From: Prorocentrum cordatum
Lineage: Eukaryota; Sar; Dinophyceae; Prorocentrales; Prorocentraceae
Reading direction: 5' to 3'
NCBI GenBank assembly: GCA_963575745.1
Contig: CAUYUJ010010491.1
Span: 164,994-228,993, forward strand
Length of the DNA stretch: 64,000 bases
A program made the position numbers and the translations under genes. This document shows, one piece after another, positions 31,846 through 40,600 of the stretch (its first letter is position 1; every line of letters starts with the position of its first letter). The notes beneath the pieces are model-generated. The model ran no database searches and had not been told where the DNA came from. It saw only the letters and a program-made list of their open reading frames with translations.

Positions 31846-32940
31846 TTAAAACCGAGTCCCAGCCGTGCGAAGCACTCGTCTTTTAGCATCATGGGAGTCC
31901 GTGCCAAGGGATCGCGTGTGCTTTTTCCTCGCGAAGCCGAATTCCTTCCACTCCTGATTCAGAGCGTCCGCCAACTCGGGGTTGGAGGCAACGAAGTGAG
32001 TCTTGCTGGCCGCCAACACCAGCTCCAAACGCCTGTATCCAGAGGCAAGGAGGCGTCCAGCGCCTCCTAGTTGTGCAGCGACAAAGCGAGACGATCCTAG
32101 GCACTGCGCATGTACATCATCGACTACATTCCTGACTAACACAGCTGGGAACTTATCTGCTATAGAGACCATGAGCCTGTAAAGTAGGACCTTGACTAGG
32201 GAGGTAGCCAGGGAGCATCCAGCCAGAACCGTTCCGTTAGCTTTAAACACCGACGAGATTGCATCCATGAGCGTGAGGCACCTGGGCCCCGAATACAAGC
32301 TACAGGCCACGTGTATGAGCTTGAGGTTGGTATCAACTGCTGCAGCTTCTTCGAACAGCCAGTAAAGCGAAATACGTTCGTAGAATTTCAAAAGGTCAGT
32401 GAAGAGCGTGCCTGAGTCGAAGTCGATTGTCTTAGCACAATGTGACATGATATTATGTTCCCAACCTGCTGTGTCACACTCCTTAGTAGAGCAGCCCCAA
32501 AGCGCAGATCTCTGGTGAGATTGTTCCCAAGACCTGGCCAGGCTCTGTCGTAGGCGGGCCCAAGTACGCCCGAGGGAGATGATCAGAGCCAGAGGTCTGA
32601 GGTCAGGGGACTCGGGCTTACCCGTGAGCACGATCATGGTCGGCCATTTATCCGAAAGGTAAGGCTTCTCTTCCCAGAGGATCAAGATATCCAAAAGTCG
32701 ATTCCGAAAACCGTCACTCAGAAGGAGCCATGACCTCGGATTGATGCAATCAATACCAAGGCCAACGTTATGCCGAAAGCGTGTTAGGGCTACATCTAGC
32801 ATGTCGAGGCTAGGCTGAGGGAGCGCAGCGTTCTGGGCGGCAACTCTCTGCACATCTGTCAGGCGCGTCTTGGCATCGTGCCACATCGCGCCCCAGGAGT
32901 CGCACAGGCTGTCGACAGCAGAATCACTTATAAGGGGCAC
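31846..32940 (-). CDS. LINE reverse transcriptase domain
   Basis: A 364-codon frame. Finger motifs: GIDCINPRSWLLLSDGFRNR and WPTMIVLTGKPESPDLRPLA, then LGRTWARLRQSLARSWEQSH. Palm motif A: LFTDLLKFYERISLYWLFEE with Asp. Motif B: GTVLAGCSLATSLVKVLLYR, in place of the usual GxPxG/GCPLS. Motif C: LVRNVVDDVHAQCLGSS with the Asp-Asp pair. Catalytic Asps are therefore kept. The frame closes near 31846 and the protein continues in another frame, so this copy is split. Minus-strand neighbours are the endonuclease upstream and RNase H downstream. Confidence 0.78.
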   Translation of the reverse strand: MPLISDSAVDSLCDSWGAMWHDAKTRLTDVQRVAAQNAALPQPSLDMLDVALTRFRHNVGLGIDCINPRSWLLLSDGFRNRLLDILILWEEKPYLSDKWPTMIVLTGKPESPDLRPLALIISLGRTWARLRQSLARSWEQSHQRSALWGCSTKECDTAGWEHNIMSHCAKTIDFDSGTLFTDLLKFYERISLYWLFEEAAAVDTNLKLIHVACSLYSGPRCLTLMDAISSVFKANGTVLAGCSLATSLVKVLLYRLMVSIADKFPAVLVRNVVDDVHAQCLGSSRFVAAQLGGAGRLLASGYRRLELVLAASKTHFVASNPELADALNQEWKEFGFARKKHTRSLGTDSHDAKRRVLRTAGTRF

Positions 32941-33063
32941 ACCTGTGGCGTCCTCTGGCGGTCGCAGCTGCTGCTTATCCTTCGCAAACCTGTGTGCAGC
33001 TTTTCCTCCTCCTCCTACAGCTTCCTTAGCCCACCTCTGCCACTTCTGCCACCTAACCCTTCC

Positions 33064-33899
33064 TTATTGGATCAAAACCTTGTCCGCTACCTCGACCGCC
33101 AGCTCAGACAAAAATTCAAACTCGTCGCCGCCTCGAGCAGCCACTGCGAAGAGGTCATCTAAACAGCACAGGCCAAGGATAAGGTCGGAGGTGAGATCGT
33201 TGTTGTCTAACTTCCCCAGAATGTTCAGGAGGTCCTGGCAGAAATCAAGGGGGTAGTCATCAGGGTGGCCCCAGAAACTTCGAAGGCGCATGATGGTAGA
33301 CCGAAAGGTACGCCAAGAGCGGGCCTTCGGGGTAGAGTGCGCATCCCACTGCCTGTCGAGGGCCTCCTTAAGTTGGACCTTCTTCCTCTGGAAGCCTCGA
33401 GATCTCCCGGTGCACTGGGACCTGTCGGGGCCGAAGATATCAAACGGGTCACACAAGTTGGTTTCCATGTTATCTAACCACTGGCACCATATAGAGTCTA
33501 GGTCGCCGGAGTAATCCAAATCACCCGTGCTCCAACTCCAGGTGGCTTCAGACAGTTCTCTCACACATCCGATTCGGGGCTTGGTGGGGAAGGCCTTCCA
33601 AGTAATCCTGACATGCATAACTTGGTTCAGGGTGGAATTCCGAAGCCCCATTAAGACGGGAACGCGAGGTGACGAAGGTCCAGCGAAAAGGGCGGAGACC
33701 GAGGTGATAGCAGCGGCCACACCTCTGGACACAATGAAATAGTCCAAGGTCTGCTTGTGGCAGGTCGGAGCCTTGGGCGCAATGATTGTTCCACCTACAA
33801 GCGTACACCAGCCGAGCAGCCCAGGGTCCGAGGCATCAATGTTGAGGTCACCTCCAAGAGCCCAAGGGGTCTTAAGCTGTTCCAGGAACTTCCCAAGGT
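33064..33899 (-). pseudogene. LINE EEP endonuclease, C-terminal half, plus linker
   Basis: Open frame up to the gap starts DLGKFLEQLKTPWALGGDLN. GGDLNID is the conserved Asp/Asn box of apurinic-type endonucleases, and CHKQTLDYFIVSRGVA is the later substrate-binding block. The final conserved SDH-like motif is not clear. The linker after it contains RKKVQLKEALDRQWDAHSTP, typical of the segment between endonuclease and RT in these LINEs. The N-terminal catalytic part is missing (assembly gap). The enzyme would nick target DNA for priming. Confidence 0.7.
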
Positions 33900-33900
33900 C

Positions 33901-34000
33901 NNNNNNNNNNNNNNNNNNNNNNNNNNNNNNNNNNNNNNNNNNNNNNNNNNNNNNNNNNNNNNNNNNNNNNNNNNNNNNNNNNNNNNNNNNNNNNNNNNNN
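33901..34000. other. Assembly gap (100 N)
   Basis: Exactly 100 unknown bases, the usual placeholder for a gap of unknown length. It separates two different EEP endonuclease genes, so the junction of the two LINEs is not resolved. Confidence 0.99.
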
Positions 34001-35360
34001 ATAGCACGGCAATCTAGATGGTGGTGCTGTCCGATGAAACGGAGCTCGCAGAGTTGCCGATGGAGCTTGCGCAGTCGGTTCATGTGAATCGTGGAAGCTC
34101 CGTAGGTGGGAACGCGCGGGGGACAACCGGTCGATCCTCGAACGTAGGCGTGAGCCCGTGCATGGTGGGGGGCTTCTTTTTTGGGTGGTGGGGCGGTGGA
34201 GGTGGCAGATCGCGTAGACGGGTGAGATGGTACTCATGACTGGCCTCGTTAGCCAGGGTGAACATGCGCTCCACGTCGTCTCGTGCGTCAGCCTGCTCCA
34301 TGCGGTCCTGGTACCGCCCAGCGATGAGGGTCCCAAGTGCTTGCAGCTCGTGCCCCTCATGAACTCCATCGTCGGGCGGGTAGGGCGTAGAGGCAAGAAG
34401 ACGTCGGGCCGTATGGTCGAGGCGACTGAGGTCAAGCGTGACCTGCAGGCCAACGTGAGACTTCGCAGGCAAGTCGCGAAGGTAGCAGAAGTCGGTGACA
34501 AGGGATCGCGCCGCCTGGTTGGCAATGATATAATCGATGCGCGAAGTGCGGGGGCACTTGGTGACGCGGTCCCAATCCGGGATATTGCCATAGGTGTGCA
34601 TGGTGTGGTCTGGTGTGCCCTCAGCGACGTTGGACCATCCGTGCTGCAACATGTGCAGACGGTGTGGATTGTCGTCAATGTTCGTGTTGGCGTCCATGCA
34701 GATGAAGTAGGGTGCTGAGCCGACCCTAGCGGCGGCACAGTCAGCGAGCCGAAAGAGAGCTGTGCTGTCTCCTCCAGCAATCCCGTAAAGGCTCGCTATG
34801 TAGATCCCCGCGGGCCCAAGATTATTTCGTCGCCGCCTACGGCGGTGTTGAGTGCAGAGTGGGAGAAAGACCTCATGCCATCTTTTCTTGGCCTTGAGGG
34901 CGGCGATACAGGGCGCGTTGTCGTCGACAGTGGAGTCGACGATGGCATCCTTAGAGAGAATGGCGACCCCTCCCGAGGCGCCAGTGTTGCCCACAACGGT
35001 GTGATCAGTGCCGCCGTGGGCAGCTCTGCGCTGGCTCGCGCCAGATCAAGGTCAGGCCCAAGACTGGCGTGGTATCCACCGTGGAGAGGATTGGCGGCGC
35101 TGGTAGCGATGGCTTGCCTAGTCGGCTTGGCATGTCGGGTCTCCTGCAGTGCTATGACAGCGGCGTTGTGGTCGACACCAAGGGCGGTGATGGTTGGCCA
35201 GTTCGCTGAGAGACGGGTGATGTTAAGGCTGACGAGGTGTATGGAGCGACCTGGCCCGTCTCCATCGGTGGAACTGGGGTTTGCGCGCCCCGCACGGTGA
35301 AGGTCAGCTTGACCCTCACCCCAGTAGGAGGCTTGGCCACAGTAGGAGCTCATGGCGTTA

Positions 35361-35405
35361 CTATGGGCTAGCTTGATCGGGGCTGAAGCCGCCGTCAGGC
35401 CAACC
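35361..35405. repeat. TGAA-loop hairpin 1
   Basis: Loop TGAA at 35384-35387 between GGC and GCC. An imperfect stem extends roughly 20 bp each side, closing with ATGG/CCAT. It lies within the endonuclease ORF. Confidence 0.6.
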
Positions 35406-36583
35406 ATATAGGAGGGACACGGTCGGCACTGCGCCAGGGGGGGTTCATAAATATTAGTAAAAATGTCACGAAAATTCCTCCTCACTCCTGTACTATAGGG
35501 GCCGAGGGGAGGAGAAGTGAGACGGCAGCAGTGGGAGAGGGAGGCGACTCCTCGATCCATCCTGCCGATCACAAAGACAAAAACGAGACAGCGGCGGCGG
35601 CCAGGCGCGGCGGCGGCACAACGCACGCGCATGTACTGCGCACGCGCCACCGCTGGTCCCTCCTGCGGTGACACGCCCGCCCCGTCAGTGTCTTGATGAG
35701 CAGCATCTGGTGGAACGGCTCCAGCAGCACGATCGGAGGCCTGACGCTGGGCCTCGTCCATGCCCGCTGCCGTGAGGTCCACGTTGCGTACAGGGCTGAT
35801 TCCCCGCGGGGCCGCAGCTGCCGCGGCAGCAGCCGAGGTGGCGGGGGCACCGCCCCGACTCTGAGGTGAGAGCGGTGAGCCCCCGCCAAAACCCGCCACA
35901 AGGTTCTTGACACGGTACTTGTTCTTGAACGGGTCGAAAGTTGGCGCCTCGTCGATGGGGACGATCACGCGGGTGGGCAGCTGCGGCTCGTGGTCCGTGG
36001 ACGGCGTCGGCTCGAGGTCGACCTGGCTAGGGTCGATGACGCTGGCTCCGAAGCGTGGCACCACTTCGGGGGGTCGGGCCTCGGCCTGAGTCTCGCGAGG
36101 CGGCGAGCTCGTGGAGCTCCCTGGGGCCTTGCGTGAACTGTGGCGGCTGCAGGTCCTGCTGCGCGGGACGCGCCCGCCCGTGTGACGGTCGCGTGGCGAA
36201 GTCGCCTGGGCATTAGCGCGCTCAGAATCCGCCCTGCTCGGGGATCGGATCGGCGCCGCGCAGGGTGATGGGCTGGGCTGGCGAGAGGCTCTTGTGCCGC
36301 CTTCCGCCGTGGCTGTGGCCTGGTCGGGGTCGGCCGCGTCTGGGCGGGGGCTGACGTGGTGGACGCTTCCCTCGCTGTGCCTCGGGGAGGCGCTGCGATG
36401 CGCCTGGATGCGCGTGAGGACGAGCGGGGTGAGCGGCTGCCTCTCCCGCACAGGTGGGGCAGGTTTGGCCTGGGCAGGGCGCAGTGCCGCAGCTACATTT
36501 GGCGGGGGCGTGTGCTGGCGCGGTTGCCAAGCGCGCACGTTCGCATCGCGCCATCCTTCGGGGCGCCCAGCCCTGCCACGGTA

Positions 36584-36624
36584 TGTTGCAGCCCCCTGGG
36601 CTGAAGCCGCAGGGGTTATCACTG
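36584..36624. repeat. TGAA-loop hairpin 2
   Basis: Loop TGAA at 36602-36605 between GGC and GCC. The stem continues with CCCCTG/CAGGGG and then TGCAG/CTGCA. Near the N-terminus of the endonuclease ORF. Confidence 0.6.
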
Positions 36625-36708
36625 CAGGCTGGTTGCTGGAGGGGCCCTCATGTCGGCCTGAGTAGAGGCCCCAGGCGCGTGTGGACCCTGGCACTGGCGA
36701 GGTGGCCC

Positions 36709-37404
36709 TTAGGGCATGTAGGGGTGCACGCGAGTAGCCGATGGCCGCTGGGTGAACCCTGGCGTTGGGGCTTGGCCGTAGCTGGAGGCGGCTGCTCCAG
36801 CAGCCGCAGGCATGGCACCTATGGGACCACGGTGGTAGGCGGCAACCCCGTCGTAAGCCGTGTTACCGCCTGTCGGGACTCGCGCAGGGGAGCGGTAGCG
36901 TGGTGTGCCCTGCTGTCCTGCGTCACGTTGGTCCCGCTGCTGGATGCGCTGCTGTTGCTGTTGGTGGCGCTGCCAGTCGGCTCTCGAGAGGGGACGGGTG
37001 TCGGGGAGGATGGTGGGCACGTCGGGCCGCTGCCAGCCCCGATAGACGTGCTCGAAGGCGTGGTCAGGGTAGGTCTCCCCTACGGGTGAGCATCGTCGCA
37101 CATACTCCGTGTAGTCGATGTTCTGCGGCTCTGAGATCGCCGTAATGTTGATGGCCCGCTGGTGCGCTGGTCCGTAGAGGCAGAAACTAGCACGGTTGCT
37201 GCGGTCGTGGTTTAGCTCAGCTTCGGTCGTGGCACGGCTCACCATGGCGTCACAGAGTCGCATATCGTAGTCGAGAGCTTGAGGCCCAGGACCACCCTCG
37301 GCGTCCCAGTACAGTACCACATCTCGCCAGCGGGTGCGGGTCATGTGGGAGCGCTCGGCGATCAACTCGCAGACGGTCCTGACCGTGACACGATCCCTGT
37401 ACAT
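36709..37404 (-). CDS. Gln/Pro-rich linker ORF between the 1548-codon ORF and the endonuclease
   Basis: A 231-codon frame: MYRDRVTVRTVCELIAERSH, RWRDVVLYWDAEGGPGPQAL and AINITAISEPQNIDYTEYVR look globular. The C-terminal half is Gln/Arg/Pro-rich (RQQ-type) and ends in a low-complexity Ala/Gly tail. Sequence immediately upstream in another frame (TRPPGFTGTGMPEEPSPDQP, then GYVLFSPHQAL) suggests the segment was once continuous with the preceding ORF. Function unknown. Confidence 0.4.
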   Translation of the reverse strand: MYRDRVTVRTVCELIAERSHMTRTRWRDVVLYWDAEGGPGPQALDYDMRLCDAMVSRATTEAELNHDRSNRASFCLYGPAHQRAINITAISEPQNIDYTEYVRRCSPVGETYPDHAFEHVYRGWQRPDVPTILPDTRPLSRADWQRHQQQQQRIQQRDQRDAGQQGTPRYRSPARVPTGGNTAYDGVAAYHRGPIGAMPAAAGAAASSYGQAPTPGFTQRPSATRVHPYMP

Positions 37405-37640
37405 GTTGGTAATGGCTAGGGAGAAGGGTCGGCGGACCGTCTTGTTGAAGGTGAGTTCCTCCTAGAGGGCCTGATGGGGGCTGAAGAGCACATAGCCTTC
37501 CCTCCAAAGCGGTTGGTCGGGGGAAGGTTCTTCGGGCATCCCCGTTCCTGTGAATCCAGGTGGCCGCGTAGTGCCGTCAGGCAATCCCTGCCTGGGGACG
37601 CGCCGCGGCTGTGGTGGGAGGTACCATTGGCCCTGGTAGC

Positions 37641-40600
37641 CTACTTGCCCTGGTTGTGGAGGCTCTCCCCCGGGGCCTGAAGGCGCTCGGGGGGGTTCCT
37701 TGAGGTCGTGGAGGGCTGGCGCGTTGCCGAATTGGCGGGCAAGGATGCGCGGCGGCATCCCTGTGGCACGGACGTCGAGCTGGTTGTGTGGCCTGGGAGG
37801 GTGGGGACACCTGCTGGACAGGCAGCATGTGTCAGAGTCCCTCTTATTGGTGCTGTATGCACACGTCCAACTGTTGCACGAGTAGTCCGTGACCAGTCCA
37901 TAAGTGTACGCAGTCCGCTGCGGCCGCAGTCTGGGCACGTTGGTTGGCCCGAGGTGCCAAGCTGTGTGTTGCGGCGAGCCGCGCAATATTGGCAGCAATG
38001 GAATCGACACTGTAGGCAAGACCAGCGTCCTGGTAAGGGCGGTAGCGCATGCTCGTTTGTGCCTGGGTCGTCTGGGTGGGGTCTCGGGCGATCCCACAAG
38101 GGCCAGACGTCAGCAAACCAGGATTGGCCTGTAGTGCGGACTAACTCGGCGGGGAGGCGTGCGTCCTCGGCATGGCACCTGATCCACTGGGGCCCCATAT
38201 CCGCTGGTACCATGACGGTGCGCCAGGAGTCGTCCCCCTTAACGTGGACTTGGGTCGGTGCCCAGAGCTTAGTAGTGGTGACGCCGTGATCATGATGGAG
38301 GATGACCCAGCCGTCACGCCCGTCCACCGTAGGGTCAATGACGCGGTAGCCCATGACTGTCGTCCCCCACGGTAAGTAGGCGCCATCGTGGTGATCACCA
38401 GGGTCGAGCCAGACCTCGATGCCAGGGGCGTTGACACGGGACCGCACATCACGCACGTGGTAGGCGAGGACGTGGTAGGCAGTCGGCTCCTCTTCCGTCA
38501 CAATGTGCTCCCACGTCTCGATGCCGCTGTTGTCGGAGGTGGAGTTCCCGTCGCTCTGTCGTGACGAGCGAGAGGCAGATCGTCGCGCACGGGCGCGGCC
38601 TCGGGCGAGGGCGGCGGCCGCGCTGATGAGGGATGGCGTTCGGCGTTCGTCGACTCCAGATGACGTCGATGAGGGGTCTGGACTGCGGGCTAAGGCTGTG
38701 CCTGCCTTGTGCGTGCGTGGTGGGTCCGGCGCGGCCCCAGGGCTGGAGCCGCTGGGGCGCGACCCGTGTGCGTCAGGATGCCCCCGCACGGGGACAGCTT
38801 GCAAGCCCGTGTACACCAGGTCGATGAGTGGTTTCGGGTCCAGCTGGAGTCTGTGGAGCGAGACGCGTGGTCGAGGCTGATTAGGGTCGTCCCTGGTGGC
38901 TGCTTCCGTGTCGTAGTGCTGTTTGGCCCATGCTCGCGCCGCTTCTGGCGAGTATAGCGCCTGCGGTGGTGGCCATGCTGCCGCGATGGTTGATCTGCGC
39001 CTGGTGCTAGCTTCCGGGTCGTGAGCTTCAGCCGCCTCACGGAGATCTGGATGATCGTAGCCAGCAATGTGGAGGGCGTGCGCGCAGTCACCCATGCCAT
39101 AGGCGTGTGGGAGGGCACGGCACCTGGAAGCAGCTTCTGTGGGGGCACACCAGTCCATGCGGATGAGGAGGCTCAGGACCCGAGGGTAAATGAGGCGCGC
39201 TCCGTGAGCCTCCCCTTTCACGTAGTTGTGCCTGTTTTCCCCGCGCGGTGGTTGGGTGGCTTCGCACATCCAGAGTGCGATGGGTCCCCACGCGAGGGTG
39301 TCGTCTTCGAGACTGTAGGGCGGGTGGGGCGGTATCGCGTACCACGCGGCCAGCGAAGGGTGCACGCTCACGTACGTGCGGCCAACGTTGGTGCCAGTTC
39401 GACCCTTCGTTTCACGGCGGGGGCCTGGCAAGAGGTGCCCTCCACAGGCAGCAAGACGGGCCGCAAGGTCGCCGCGGGTCCCATGCCAGAAAACAGTGGG
39501 CGCGTCGGTGGTGGGTTGACGGAGGTCCCACGTGAGGTATGGGAAAATTGTCTCGCCCGAGTTGCCGCCCGAGTCTTCCAGCACCCAAGTGAGGCGGTTC
39601 GGTGGCCTCTGCATGATGTCCGTCCACGGCCCCAGCACTTGGAGTGTTGGGTCGTGAGTGAATCGAGGGTGGTCGTGGAGTCGTAGAGCGTCTTTGATGT
39701 CCTCAGTGGACACGCCACTGTTCCCTAGCGCGAAGCCGTTTTGGTACAGGGCGTTAAGTATGCTCTTCGGCGGCTCGGGGACCGCTGGGTCACGCTGGAT
39801 GGCGTTGCGTGGGTTGCGTGTCGGTGGCTTGAGGGCAGTGTAAGGCGTACCAGGGCCTGAAGGCGCCTGGGGCCTGTCAGGTGATGCATAGCGTGCTCGC
39901 CGTCGTGGTGGTTGGGTGTCCGCGTCGGAGGAGGAACCACGAGCGTCAGCATGTCGGAAGATGGACCACGGGCTGCCATGGGTGCGTTCTCTCGTTTCCC
40001 TTGGCTCGGTGTCGCTACCGTGTGCTGTGGCATCCTCGTTGGTCGGTAGGTTGCCGAATGTCGTGCCGTTCTTGGAGCCGTCTCGTGGCGTCGGGCTGGT
40101 CGATCTTGGTGTGACCGACGAGGCTCGCGATACGGCGGCTGTGACATCCGCGATGGCGGCGGTAGTGGCGGTGGTGACGTCGGCGACTGCGGCGGCAACA
40201 GCTGCGGCGTAGTGTTCCTGTAGCAGCGGATGTCGGAGTGCGTGCACCTGCTGGTCGTCGTGTACGTCGGCGAGCGTGCACGGCATTTTGTGTGTGGCCT
40301 CGTCCTTCGGCTTCCTGCTCGGTTGGCAACAGCGGAGGCACCAGTGGGCAGTGGATGAGTCCAGGGCCCGCGCACATATGCGGGCGCCTACGTGTCCGAC
40401 AGCTCCCTGGGCAAGGAGTTTGGCACCGACGAGTAGAAGACCACACACAACTCCACCAGTGGCTATGGCCCCTAGCTTGCCGCTGGCCCATTTAAGGACG
40501 CCCCCGAAGCCGCTCCCGACTGCAGTGGCTCCGCCCGAGACACCATCTCTGAGTTTGTCGCTGGTCCATTTGAGAGTGGCCCTCAATGTGGACGTGACAT

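Larger units (their letters stand above)
29650..33900 (-). mobile_element. LINE (non-LTR retrotransposon), 5' end in the assembly gap
   Basis: On the minus strand the order is partial EEP endonuclease, reverse transcriptase, connection region with a Cys-rich motif, RNase H and a C-terminal tail. This is the order of RNase H-containing LINEs. All parts lie on the same strand without large gaps but in different frames, so indels have accumulated. The upstream half of the endonuclease lies in or beyond the Ns at 33901-34000. No obvious 3' poly(A) is seen near 29640, so the 3' boundary is approximate. Confidence 0.8.
34080..36694 (-). pseudogene. EEP (AP-like) endonuclease with long disordered N-terminal region, frameshifted
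   Basis: Frame 36694-34796 is Pro/Ala/Ser-rich for ~470 codons and then enters an EEP domain: IHLVSLNITRLSANWPTITA and AVIALQETRHAKP, carrying the conserved Asn and Glu. At about 34990 the frame switches; frame 34994-34080 continues with ASGGVAILSKDAIVDSTVDD, YIASLYGIAGGDS, APYFICMDANTNIDD (Asp/Asn box), CPRTSRIDYIIANQAAR and LPAKSHVGLQVTLDLSRLDH, which contains the SH at the final catalytic His position. All main endonuclease motifs are therefore present. The protein-like frame continues to the gap in another phase (RLRKLHRQLCELRFIGQHHH). It would nick target DNA in target-primed reverse transcription. Confidence 0.75.
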
